Source: Microcoleus sp036704825 (lineage in GTDB: Bacteria; Cyanobacteriota; Cyanobacteriia; Cyanobacteriales; Microcoleaceae). Taken from it: a stretch of DNA of 64,000 nucleotides. The DNA lies in the NCBI GenBank assembly GCA_036704825.1, contig JAUBSN010000023.1:27366-91365 (forward strand). Direction: 5' to 3'. Positions 51,659 through 60,154 of this stretch are shown here, piece after piece. The notes under the pieces were generated by a model. That model ran no database searches. It saw only the letters and a list, made by a program, of their open reading frames with translations, and was not told the origin of the DNA. Positions within the stretch are counted from its first letter, which is position 1, and every line of letters starts with the position of its first letter. Position numbers and translations under genes: made by a program.

Positions 51659-53317
51659 ATGAGCAAATTTGTGTTTGTGACCGGCGGCGTGGTTTCCAGC
51701 ATCGGCAAGGGGATTGTCGCTTCCTCCCTCGGGCGCTTGTTGAAGTCGCGGGACTATTCTGTCTCGATTTTGAAGCTAGACCCCTATATTAACGTTGACC
51801 CCGGCACTCTCAGCCCGTTTCAGCACGGAGAAGTCTTCGTCACGCAAGACGGTGCAGAAACCGATTTGGATTTGGGGCATTACGAGCGTTTTACCGATAC
51901 TTCCATGTCTCGCCTCAACAGCGTCACCACGGGTTCCATCTATCAAGCGGTGATTAACAAAGAACGCCGCGGCGAGTATCAGGGGAGCACTGTGCAGGTG
52001 ATTCCGCACATCACTAACGAGATTAAAGATCGAATTCACCGAGTAGCAAAAAATACTAATCCCGATGTGGTGATTACGGAAATCGGCGGAACGGTGGGAG
52101 ATATTGAATCTTTGCCGTTTTTGGAGGCAATTCGCCAGTTTCGCAAGGATGTCGGGCGGCAAAATGTTGTGTATATGCACGTCACGCTGATACCTTGGAT
52201 TCCTTCGGCTGGGGAGATGAAAACTAAACCGACTCAGCATTCGGTGAAGGAATTGCGGTCGATCGGCATTCAACCAGATATTTTAGTCTGTAGGTGCGAT
52301 CGCCCGCTGTCTTTGGGCATGAAACAGAAATTGTCGGAATTCTGCAACGTCCCGGAAGAATGCGTCATCACATCTCAAGATGCTAAAAGTATCTACGAAG
52401 TACCCCTGATGATGGAACAGGAAGGTTTGGCCCAACAAACGCTCAATTTGCTGCAACTCGAACATCGACAGCCAGATTTGCATCAGTGGCAAACTTTAGT
52501 CAACAGGCTTTACAGTCCCAATCACAAAATTGATATTGCTTTAGTTGGCAAATACGTGCGGTTGAACGATGCTTATCTTTCCGTGGTCGAAGCTTTGCGG
52601 CACGCAGCAATTGCGATCGGCGGCGACCTGAATTTGCGCTGGATTAACTCAGAAGATTTAGAATCGGGCAACCTCGATAATTATCTCAAAGATATCAACG
52701 GCATTCTTGTACCGGGAGGTTTTGGGGTTCGGGGAGTTGACGGCAAAATAGCGGCGATCGAATATGCCAAACACCATAAAATACCCTTTTTGGGATTGTG
52801 TTTGGGGATGCAGTGTGCTGTGATTGAATGGGCGCGCCACATCGCCCAACTAGAGGATGCCAACAGCGCTGAATTTAACCCAGATACAGCAAATCCGGTA
52901 ATTAATTTATTGCCAGAACAGCAAGATGTAGTCGATTTGGGCGGTACAATGCGACTGGGTTTGTATCCGTGCCGCGTCAACCCAGACACCCTCGCTTTCA
53001 AACTTTACCAGAAAGAAGTGATTTACGAGCGGCACCGCCACCGATACGAATTTAACAACGCCTACCGCAATCTTTTCTTAGAATCAGGTTATGCAGTCTC
53101 CGGTACATCTCCAGACGGCCGATTGGTAGAAATGATAGAATTGCCCAACCATCCGTTTTTCATAGCCAGTCAATTCCACCCCGAATTCCAATCTCGACCT
53201 AGCACCCCCCACCCATTGTTTCAAGGGTTTATCCAGGCGGCTAGCATCCAGGGAAAGCACGATCTTTTACAAGATGAGGGTCGCGACTTGGTGGCCGGGA
53301 AAGTTGTCGCAAACTGA
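51659..53317 (+). CDS. pyrG: CTP synthase
   Basis: 552 residues. The synthetase domain opens KFVFVTGGVVSSIGKGIVAS with its P-loop and has LDPYINVDPGTLSPFQHGEV. The C-terminal glutamine amidotransferase domain has the nucleophile in FLGLCLGMQCAV and the catalytic His/Glu in ASQFHPEFQS. It makes CTP from UTP and glutamine-derived ammonia. Length and order are standard. ATG at 51659. Confidence 0.97.
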   Translation: MSKFVFVTGGVVSSIGKGIVASSLGRLLKSRDYSVSILKLDPYINVDPGTLSPFQHGEVFVTQDGAETDLDLGHYERFTDTSMSRLNSVTTGSIYQAVINKERRGEYQGSTVQVIPHITNEIKDRIHRVAKNTNPDVVITEIGGTVGDIESLPFLEAIRQFRKDVGRQNVVYMHVTLIPWIPSAGEMKTKPTQHSVKELRSIGIQPDILVCRCDRPLSLGMKQKLSEFCNVPEECVITSQDAKSIYEVPLMMEQEGLAQQTLNLLQLEHRQPDLHQWQTLVNRLYSPNHKIDIALVGKYVRLNDAYLSVVEALRHAAIAIGGDLNLRWINSEDLESGNLDNYLKDINGILVPGGFGVRGVDGKIAAIEYAKHHKIPFLGLCLGMQCAVIEWARHIAQLEDANSAEFNPDTANPVINLLPEQQDVVDLGGTMRLGLYPCRVNPDTLAFKLYQKEVIYERHRHRYEFNNAYRNLFLESGYAVSGTSPDGRLVEMIELPNHPFFIASQFHPEFQSRPSTPHPLFQGFIQAASIQGKHDLLQDEGRDLVAGKVVAN

Positions 53318-53758
53318 TCTGATATCATGTGCGATCGATTAGTTCTGATATATTAGATGTCTGTAGGGGCGGTTTAGAGTAGACAATATTCAAATCGCCC
53401 AGACAATTGACATTACAAAACCCACCCAACAGACCAATAGGATTTGATAGGGGTCGCACATACGGGGTTAGATATCGGGCAGCATTCTCAACGAGTGAAA
53501 AACCTCCCCCCCAACCCTTATGCTAGGGCTGGGGGATAGTACCACAAGGGAGAAGGCAGAAGGCAGAAGGTAAAAATTTTCTGATATTTTTACTTAACTT
53601 TTTACGGATTTCAAGAAGGGTGATACCAGTTTCAAAAAAAATGGAACTTTAGGCCACTTCCCAACCCCGATAGTCATCTGTCATGCCCAATCTAAAATCT
53701 AAAATCTAAAATGGTAGGAGTTGTCAAACTATCCTAAAATACCAGGAAACACAGGTTT
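53318..53758. other. Intergenic region pyrG to next gene
   Basis: About 440 bases with repeats (GAAGGCAGAAG tandem at 53552-53570; TCTAAAA units at 53690-53712) and no gene I can support. Confidence 0.5.
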
Positions 53759-53769
53759 GAGGAGGCTTT

Positions 53770-54192
53770 GTGGCTTATTGGAGCAAAATTACTTATGAGA
53801 AAAGTACATACATAATTGACCTTGACACTATTAGTGCTTTTTCAAGCGAAATGGATAACAAGCGTCTCACCTTTTGGCTGCCTAATAGCAGTCAGCCGAT
53901 TATCCTCAATCCCCAAGGCAATTATGAGGCTTACAAGCAAGTTCTCGATTACCTCAAAAAAACCATAGATCGCAATTCTAGAGGTTCGTGGATTAAAATT
54001 CTTTATGACCGCAAAGAATTTGCTATAGATCTGAGTCGAATTAGCTCTTTTGCTTGCGAACAGAACGGTCGGCTAAGCTTTTACCTGCCTGACAGCGCAA
54101 CTAATATTATTATCCTGCGCCAAAGCAACCCGGACGCTTATCAAGAAATTCAGGACTACATTAAAAAGACGACTGGACAATCTCTGCCATGA
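53770..54192 (+). CDS. Hypothetical protein with internal duplication
   Basis: 140 residues made of two similar halves of about 65-70 residues. First: WSKITYEKSTYIIDLDTISA ... YEAYKQVLDYLKKTI. Second: WIKILYDRKEFAIDLSRISS ... PDAYQEIQDYIKKTT. Each looks like a small alpha/beta module of four or five strands and a helix. GTG start with a strong GAGGAGG six bases upstream (53759-53765). No known family comes to mind, and no catalytic residues are obvious. A terminator follows at 54438. Confidence 0.82.
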   Translation: MAYWSKITYEKSTYIIDLDTISAFSSEMDNKRLTFWLPNSSQPIILNPQGNYEAYKQVLDYLKKTIDRNSRGSWIKILYDRKEFAIDLSRISSFACEQNGRLSFYLPDSATNIIILRQSNPDAYQEIQDYIKKTTGQSLP

Positions 54193-54437
54193 AGAAGTCA
54201 TTAGCCATTAGTCACCAGTCATTAGTCCTTAGTTAGAAGCATGAATAATGAAGGATGAAGGAGACTATAGCAGTTCTCAAAAAAGTGAGGTATGCCCTGC
54301 TATGCCCTATGCCCTATGCCCAGTCGTACCTCCCTCATCTGTCTGAGAAAGGCTATATGTTTAGTAAATCCTCACATTCATTTTATTTTTTTTGACCTAA
54401 AATGTTTAGGTTGCTCCCTAAGTTTAGATATGAAAAA

Positions 54438-54464
54438 AGCGCCGTAAAATGCGCTGTTTTTTTT
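54438..54464 (+). terminator. Rho-independent terminator
   Basis: AGCGC (54438-54442) pairs with GCGCT (54451-54455), an 8-nt loop, then eight T. The stem is short but the T-run is long. It lies between convergent genes, the duplicated-domain protein (+) and the ROK kinase (-), and could end either transcript (AAAAAA on the other side). Confidence 0.75.
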
Positions 54465-54472
54465 AATTTTAA

Positions 54473-55360
54473 CTATTGAACAAGCTGCCAAGCTAATTTG
54501 GCCGCACCTACTATGCCTGCTTGATTGCCCAATTCAGCCACCAATAACTGCAAATCTGCGCGAGAAGTGGGCAACACCCGCCGCTCAATTTCTTCTCGAA
54601 CCTTCGGCAAGAAAAATTCTGCACCTGCACTAATTCCGCCGCCGATAATAATAGCTTCCGGCGTCAAAATATAAATGAGACTTGCCAAACCGATACCCAG
54701 ATAGCGCCCGTAATTTTGCCAAAATTCTAAAGCTTTGGCATCTCCAGACTTAGCTAAATCGGCTAATTCTACAGGTTCCAAACCAGTTTCCCGGCGAATT
54801 GCTTGCACCGAAACGTACTGTTCTAAAGAACCGCGATTGCCGCTGTTGCACTCCGGGCCGTCGGGATTTATAGCAATCAATCCTAGTTCTCCAGCCGCAC
54901 CTTGATGACCTACAAATAGTTTATCGTCTAGGATAACTGCACCGCCGACTCCTGTACCTAAAGTTATTAAAATTAGATTTTTAAATTGCCTTCCTGCGCC
55001 CAACCAAGATTCTCCCAATCCGGCACAGTTGGCATCATTTGCTAACATGGTCGGCAGTCCTGTTTTTGCTTCCACCCAGTCAGCGAGGGGGACGTTATGC
55101 CAGTTTTTGAGGTTAATTGCAACTCTGGCTATGCGGCCGGCGGCGTCTGCAGGGCCTGGAGTGCCGATGCCGATCGCACTTACAGCATTTTCGACCGGAT
55201 TCAGTTGTAAAATAGCATCCGCCATCGCGGCTAAAACGGCTTCTGGCGTTGCGGGTTGAGGGGTTGGGACAGTTAAGGATTGGTGACAAATGCCGTCTTC
55301 GCTGAATCTGCCGAGTTTAATTGCGGTTCCGCCTAAGTCAATGCCGATTACTTGTGTCAT
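54473..55360 (-). CDS. ROK-family glucokinase/sugar kinase
   Basis: 295 residues. The ATP phosphate loop is VIGIDLGGTAIKLG; the sugar-binding part has ANDANCAGLGESWLGAG and LITLGTGVGGAVI; zinc/ROK-related GHQGAAGELG and CNSGNRGSLEQYVSV follow. ROK kinases of this size are usually glucokinases or N-acetyl-sugar kinases; cyanobacterial members of this type act on glucose. The catalytic aspartate is in NDANC. The zinc-binding CxCGxxGCxE of many ROK proteins is altered to CNSGNRGSLE, so zinc may be absent. Confidence 0.88.
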   Translation of the reverse strand: MTQVIGIDLGGTAIKLGRFSEDGICHQSLTVPTPQPATPEAVLAAMADAILQLNPVENAVSAIGIGTPGPADAAGRIARVAINLKNWHNVPLADWVEAKTGLPTMLANDANCAGLGESWLGAGRQFKNLILITLGTGVGGAVILDDKLFVGHQGAAGELGLIAINPDGPECNSGNRGSLEQYVSVQAIRRETGLEPVELADLAKSGDAKALEFWQNYGRYLGIGLASLIYILTPEAIIIGGGISAGAEFFLPKVREEIERRVLPTSRADLQLLVAELGNQAGIVGAAKLAWQLVQ

Positions 55361-55581
55361 TCGATTTGGGATTTTGGATGCAAGGATTTGGGATTAATCC
55401 TCATAGGATAAACCTATTTTAGGGTACGGACTGTGCACCTTACCAATTAAGTTTCGAGTGAGAATTTCAATCCTCCCACTCCTCTTTTAGTCTATAATAA
55501 TTAGCGGCGGCTGCGCTTAATTCTTAATAGTATCATACCATCGCAATACCTAGCCAAAATGCTGGATACAAGCGAGTTCGC

Positions 55582-56289
55582 CTATTTAATTTCGCCTAAC
55601 TTACGTTGCGCTACCTCTCGGTTGTGCAAAGCATCGCGGTAGTCTGGTTTGAGAGCAATTGCCTGGTTATAAGATGCGATCGCCTCTTCAAATCTTCCTA
55701 AATTATACTGCTGATTCCCTCTCTCGCACCACGCCTTCGCCTCTACATTAACTGCCAATTCTTCCTCCGCACCCTCAGCGCCTCTGCGGTTCTCATCCCC
55801 AGAAAAACCCAAACCATCCCCAACAAACACCGCCTCAATCACCCTCCCCTTTGCATCCTCCTCCTCAACCTCCGGCAGCGGAAACCGTGTCAATATCTCC
55901 CGCCCAATTTGCCTCGCCACCTCTGACAATTCCCCGCTACCAATTCTACCTAACAATACCAGCCGCTGCGCCAATTCCTGAAGCGATGCCACCGCATCCG
56001 CAGCAGCGGTTTCATCATGTTCGCCCTCTAACAATCTTTTCCCAAACCGCCGCAACCAAGCCGCCAATTCACCATCTTTAAGGCGTTTTGCGATTAAGAA
56101 TCCCGCTACATCCCCTCGACTCCAGCCGGCATTCACCCCTTCGAGAATTTCCATGAATTTCGACTCGTATTCTGCGTCAGTTAAGGTGGGGCGGATGGCG
56201 GTATTTTCCGAAGGCGGGGAGGGTTTGGTTGGGGTTCCGAATATTCGCTGAAATAGTCGTTTGAAGAATTGCAGAATTTTGTTGAGCAT
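55582..56289 (-). CDS. TPR-containing protein
   Basis: 235 residues. A basic N-terminus (LNKILQFFKRLFQRIFG) could sit on the membrane face. The middle is helical (about 35-140, EFMEILEGVNAGWSRGD-like and AAWLRRFGKRLLEGEHDETA). One clear TPR lies at the C-terminus (WCERGNQQYNLGRFEEAIAS; KPDYRDALHNREVAQRKLG). Family and partner unknown. Confidence 0.82.
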   Translation of the reverse strand: MLNKILQFFKRLFQRIFGTPTKPSPPSENTAIRPTLTDAEYESKFMEILEGVNAGWSRGDVAGFLIAKRLKDGELAAWLRRFGKRLLEGEHDETAAADAVASLQELAQRLVLLGRIGSGELSEVARQIGREILTRFPLPEVEEEDAKGRVIEAVFVGDGLGFSGDENRRGAEGAEEELAVNVEAKAWCERGNQQYNLGRFEEAIASYNQAIALKPDYRDALHNREVAQRKLGEIK

Positions 56290-56699
56290 TTGTGAGATGG
56301 GGAGGGTGGGGTATTTTCTATTTTATAACAATGCGGACAGGTTTGTCGGTATCTGCGATGGGAAAGGGGCGAGTGTTTGAGTATTTCAGTATCTGGTATG
56401 GGTGGGGGCGGGTTTATGAGTTCTGCTATTTGATGATATAAATTTCGGCGAACCCGCCCCTACCAATTTTGGTATTTTAGATGTATTATTTTATTATCAA
56501 ATACCGTAGGGGCGGGTTCGCCAACCCTCTACAATTCCCATCCCAAATATTGATAAACCTGCCCCTACCCAACCAACTAACCCATATTACCAAATACCGT
56601 AGATAGAGTGAATATCGAAGAAACCGGGTTTTTTCTTAATCTGCGGATGGTCGCGAATATTTTTCGTAAAAACCCGGTTTCTGGCCACTCGCTTTGTTC
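56290..56699. repeat. Intergenic repeats, including a third CCGGGTTTTT hairpin
   Basis: Several copies of TAGGGGCGGGTTCGCC-like and GGTATTTTAG/CAAATACCGTAG strings (56440-56600) form inverted pairs. At 56620-56681, GAAACCGGGTTTTTT and AAAAACCCGGTTTC pair as in 25862-26044. No gene is seen. Confidence 0.7.
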
Positions 56700-57923
56700 C
56701 TACTTTAAAAGCGGATAATACAGTTCTCCTGTTGAGTTGATATAACCGGCCCGATCGCCCGCTAAATCCCCCGTTCCCATGAATACGTCAACTCTCCCCG
56801 CGCCTTTGATTGCACCGCCGGTATCTTGATCCAAAACGTACCGATTCACGGCATTTTGTTCGAGTTGTCCCGCTGCATTCGGGTAAGGGAGTTTTGTACT
56901 AATTAATGCTAGTGCGCCTGGGGGCATTAAGGCTTTATCGGTGGCGATCGACCTTTCGGCAGTTACTGGCACTCCAATGCTGCCTGTGGCTGGAACTCCA
57001 TTAGTATCCCGGAAGAATACAAAGCTTTGATTTTTCGGCAAATATTTGTTCATATCTGCGGGAAAGTTGGTGAAATATTCCCTTAGTTTCGGCAAATTCA
57101 ACTCTTCTAAAGTAAACTTTCCGTCTTTAACTAATTCTCGCCCGACACCTGTATAACTGTGACTGGTTTTGCCTGCAAAACCGACTGTCATCACGCTACC
57201 ATCTGTTAGCTGCAATCTCGCAGAACCTTGAACGTGCACGAGAAATGCTTGGAAGCGATCGCGCAACCAAACTAATTCTAATCCCCGCAGCAATCCTTTG
57301 CTTCCCTGCAAAGCATCTTCGCCTTCTAATTGCAATCTTGTCGGGTGAGGTTTCGGCCAAGATGCCATGTTTGGCGGCATCCGGTACAGGGGATAACGGT
57401 ATTCGGAATTAGGCGTGCGAGATGCTGCGTAAGTCGGCTCGAAATAACCTGTAAATGCGACTGTTCCTTTGCCATCTTTGCCCGTGGATTTGTAAAATAC
57501 AAATTCGCGCTTGACAGATTCCTGAAGTTGTGCAGGGGTTGTGGAACTGACAACTAATTGGCGGAACCGATCGAGGGAACGCCGAACTCGATCGCGCGTA
57601 ACTCCTGCTACTGGATAGCGGCTGTAAGCAGCGGCAGCGGCCGATGTATTGAGATAGCGGAGGCTGTGGTCGATCGACCTTAACAGCAATTCTTTATCGC
57701 CCGGTTTGCCATTTTCGCCCCAGATTTGAGCGTCAAAGGCGATCGACTCCAATTCACTCGCTGGTAACTGATTTAGACTAATTGGTTGCAACGGCGGGGC
57801 TGCAACGGCGGACACCGAAAAAGCGATCGCCAAAACGCAACAGACAATGGCTAATAGCTGATAGCGAAAAATCTTGCTCAATTTCCAATCTTTCCTACTG
57901 AATTGATTATTTTCCTTATTCAT
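56700..57923 (-). CDS. mltA: Membrane-bound lytic murein transglycosylase A
   Basis: 407 residues. A signal/anchor helix (about 17-40) is followed by the MltA domain, with TGYFEPTYAASRTPNSEYRY and LVWLRDRFQAFLVHVQGSAR, and the C-terminal 3D domain ending DQDTGGAIKGAGRVDVFMGT with the catalytic aspartate. It cleaves peptidoglycan glycan strands to give anhydro ends in the periplasm. No lipobox cysteine is visible, so attachment is by the helix or it is soluble. The start overlaps the upstream 85-residue gene by 8 nt. Confidence 0.92.
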   Translation of the reverse strand: MNKENNQFSRKDWKLSKIFRYQLLAIVCCVLAIAFSVSAVAAPPLQPISLNQLPASELESIAFDAQIWGENGKPGDKELLLRSIDHSLRYLNTSAAAAAYSRYPVAGVTRDRVRRSLDRFRQLVVSSTTPAQLQESVKREFVFYKSTGKDGKGTVAFTGYFEPTYAASRTPNSEYRYPLYRMPPNMASWPKPHPTRLQLEGEDALQGSKGLLRGLELVWLRDRFQAFLVHVQGSARLQLTDGSVMTVGFAGKTSHSYTGVGRELVKDGKFTLEELNLPKLREYFTNFPADMNKYLPKNQSFVFFRDTNGVPATGSIGVPVTAERSIATDKALMPPGALALISTKLPYPNAAGQLEQNAVNRYVLDQDTGGAIKGAGRVDVFMGTGDLAGDRAGYINSTGELYYPLLK

Positions 57924-58173
57924 CGTATCGTTCGACGCTAGAAGTAAATATCGGTTCTACGCGAATTGCGATCACGCTGGTAGGCCGAACTACCATGTAT
58001 TCGCCTTGAATATTTTTGATCGGGACGTTAAGAAATTCTCTTGAATCTTGTTTCGGCACCAGCGTACTGCTGTACCACTTTTGAAAATCTTGCAGTGTTG
58101 CGAAACGCACTTCTTCGCGGTGGCCGCCATCAAGCAGCAGGTGCACGGAATATTCGCTGGGTGTTCTAGGCAT
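57916..58173 (-). CDS. Small hypothetical protein coupled to mltA
   Basis: 85 residues, soluble: SEYSVHLLLDGGHREEVRFA then FQKWYSSTLVPKQDSREFLN and EYMVVRPTSVIAIRVEPIF. Its end overlaps the mltA start, so the two are cotranslated. The length and beta-rich look suggest a small one-domain cytoplasmic protein. I do not recognise a named family. A partial copy of its 5' end lies just upstream at 58236-58291. Confidence 0.8.
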   Translation of the reverse strand: MPRTPSEYSVHLLLDGGHREEVRFATLQDFQKWYSSTLVPKQDSREFLNVPIKNIQGEYMVVRPTSVIAIRVEPIFTSSVERYDE

Positions 58174-58235
58174 AGGAGATAGGGAGAGTTGTTGGACGAC
58201 AATCTAAAATCTAAAATCTAAAATCTAAAATTGAT

Positions 58236-58291
58236 GTGGTTGCCATCAAGCAGCAGGTGCACAAAATATTCGCACTTGTGTTCTAGGCATA
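58236..58291 (-). pseudogene. Partial duplicate of the 5' end of the mltA-linked small gene
   Basis: The plus strand here (GCCATCAAGCAGCAGGTGCA, ATATTCGC, GTGTTCTAGGCATA) repeats 58120-58174 with several changes. It thus holds the start codon and first ~18 codons of the small gene without the rest. The two copies flank (TCTAAAA)n repeats at 58200-58232, which may have driven the duplication. Confidence 0.75.
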
Positions 58292-58382
58292 TCTGTATTT
58301 TAGATTTTTGATTTTAAGCTTTTGGAACGATTCCATATTTTACCCCTTCCTCGGCGCATTCCCTCATCTAGTAGGTTGGGTT

Positions 58383-58478
58383 GAGGGAGAGGGGGAGAGG
58401 GGGAGAGTGGGAGAGGGGGAGAGGGGGAGAGGGGGAGAGTGGGAGAGGGGGAGGGTGGGAGAGGGGGAGACGGGAGAG
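58383..58478. repeat. ~96-bp purine tract, GGGGGAGAG repeats
   Basis: An almost unbroken purine run built from GGGGGAGAG and GTGGGAGAG units. The G-runs of three to five could form quadruplex, or the tract could form triplex DNA. The open frame over it is not a gene. (TCTAAAA)n repeats follow at 58496-58575. Confidence 0.85.
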
Positions 58479-58775
58479 TTGTTGCAGGAAAATCTCAATC
58501 TAAAACCTAAAATCTAAAATCGATAGAGTTGTTGTAGGAAAATCTCAATCTAAAATCTAAAATCTAAAATCGATTGACGGCGGCCCCCATCTGCGGCTAC
58601 GCTGTGAAATTAAGGTTGCTTTGCTTGCAGAGGAGGCAGCCCGCGTCCCCTCCGCTTCGCTCCGCCCAAAAATCTAGTTGCACTGCCCAAAGCTGCTACC
58701 AACAGCAATGGACAGCTAACCGCCAAACTGAGTACGGCAGTCTGGAGGCTAATGGAGAATTTTAACACTCTCTGT

Positions 58776-58818
58776 AGCCGCCCTGCTCTGTGTTACCGTG
58801 CGGGGCGGCTGGGTTTTT
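58776..58818 (+). terminator. Terminator-like hairpin before the 85-residue gene
   Basis: AGCCGCCC (58776-58783) pairs with GGGCGGCT (58803-58810), a 19-nt loop, then GGGTTTTT. It lies about 40 bp ahead of ATG 58857, so it could be an attenuator for that gene or the end of an upstream transcript. Confidence 0.55.
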
Positions 58819-58856
58819 GGGTTTTCCTAGAAAACCAAAAACCAGGAGACCATATT

Positions 58857-59114
58857 ATGTCACAGGAATTCGTACCTGACGATAACTTTTCCGCGCGTCC
58901 AAATGACGACTCAGCATTATCGGAACAGGAAGTAGTGCAGATCGCGGTTGTCGGTTCCCGCGCAGCCGTGTTAGAAACCATCCACACCTTGTACCGACTG
59001 GGATTTGCCGCCGTCGGGGATTGGAACCCGTCCCAGCGAGGTGCAAAGCCGGGACAAGTTATCAGGAAATTGGGTTTAAAACCCCGTCCTTCTGGGGCGG
59101 CTTTAATTTCTTAA
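58857..59114 (+). CDS. Small conserved-type hypothetical protein, altered C-terminus
   Basis: 85 residues from ATG at 58857 with AGGAG ahead; the open frame to 58752 crosses a hairpin and is not used. The core VVQIAVVGSRAAVLETIHTL then YRLGFAAVGDWNPSQ recalls a small protein found in many cyanobacteria, of unknown function. The last ~15 codons (LGLKPRPSGAALIS) coincide with a hairpin, ACCCCGTCCTTCTGGGGCGG, so the natural end may have been replaced. An IS200/IS605-like relic begins just after the stop. Confidence 0.65.
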   Translation: MSQEFVPDDNFSARPNDDSALSEQEVVQIAVVGSRAAVLETIHTLYRLGFAAVGDWNPSQRGAKPGQVIRKLGLKPRPSGAALIS

Positions 59115-59117
59115 ATC

Positions 59118-59516
59118 CATTCCTAAAAATCAGGAATTGCTGGTATTGGTAGTATACTAAAATCGTCAAGGTTAAACTCCTTTACCATCGTGAAACAGTT
59201 AAGACACACTTTTAGGTATAAACCGGGGGACGCAGAGTGGCGAAAACTCGCTATACAGCTAAAGGATCAACGCATCCTTAAACCAGTAAAAACAAACAAT
59301 TTCTTGATTTGTTAAGTAGGGTAGGGCATACCCAAACTCTAGGCTTGTATCCTAGTAAGCTTTTGGAGATAGACCCTCTGGGGTTACTGTGAATTAGACT
59401 CGTCAATTTGTACTATTGTACGGTTGAAAGGTTTAAGGACTGCCACAAGGACATGGTGCTTAAAGGTCAGTCGATGAATTAAGAATCCCCACGCCTTTAG
59501 GCTGGGGAGTGTCAAA
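59118..59516. mobile_element. IS200/IS605-like relic (no intact transposase)
   Basis: The left end has a hairpin ATTCCT-AAAAATC-AGGAAT and a palindrome TAGTATACTA (59150-59159). The right end has TCCCCACGCCTTTAGGCTGG then GGAGTGTCAA, the subterminal hairpin typical of IS200/IS605 elements. Inside are coding scraps (VKQLRHTFRYKPGDAEWRKL; VERFKDCHKDMVLKGQSMN) without a full tnpA or tnpB. I infer a deletion derivative that could still be moved in trans. Confidence 0.55.
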
Positions 59517-59567
59517 AGCGTACTCATTCGCCGTCACCGCAAAGCCTAAAAATTGGATGAAGTACGG

Positions 59568-59837
59568 TAGGGACATTCCAAGAACCCTTCTTCGTGTCAA
59601 CTTAAGCCTGAAACCATTGATAAATCTCGCTTTTAGCTAAGTCTAGATCCCCCTAAATCCCCCTTAAGAAGGGGAGTAGGGGTTGACTTTTAGAAGACTC
59701 TTGTCCCCCCCCTTCGTAGGGGCGGTGCCCCCGTGCCCGCCCTTGGCTAGGGGGATCTAGATTTAATACTCCAACAAGAGTCTGTGATTGGGTTTGACGT
59801 TAAGTTGACACGAAGAAGGGTTCTTGGAGTGTCCCTA
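59568..59837. mobile_element. 268-bp MITE with 37-bp inverted ends, TA-flanked
   Basis: The left arm 59569-59605 (AGGGACATTCCAAGAACCCT ...) is nearly the exact reverse complement of the right arm 59800-59836. Both outer ends meet TA, as with IS630/Tc1-mariner-type target sites. The middle holds a C/G-rich palindrome bounded by TCTAGATCCCCCTA and TAGGGGGATCTAGA. No coding capacity. Confidence 0.8.
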
Positions 59838-60154
59838 AAATGATTAATCCGGCGGAATACAGGGATTGTGTATTTTAGAACACGATTTGACCGCAACACT
59901 TAAAATAGTCTTGATTTACCGATCGACTGCACCCTTTTCCCATCAATATTTCTGGTTAGCTGGGGGTGTCTGTCTGCCGGAGGTGCGAGGTTCTGCTTCC
60001 AAAATGCTGATAATGGTGCACAATTTCACATTAACAGCAAAACTTGCACTATTTTGAGTAAGCTTTTGGGGGAACAGATCGGAAAGCCTGTTTCTAAGAG
60101 TGATGCAAAATATCAATTAATCCTCAACCTTGTCCAATTACCAATTACGAACCT

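Noticed and set aside
58308..58517. 69-codon open frame across the purine tract
   Set aside because: The Gly/Glu/Arg-rich translation is just the GGGGGAGAG repeat; no RBS.
59866..60057. 63-codon open frame before carB
   Set aside because: No RBS and no protein-like pattern; it lies in the repeat-rich gap.
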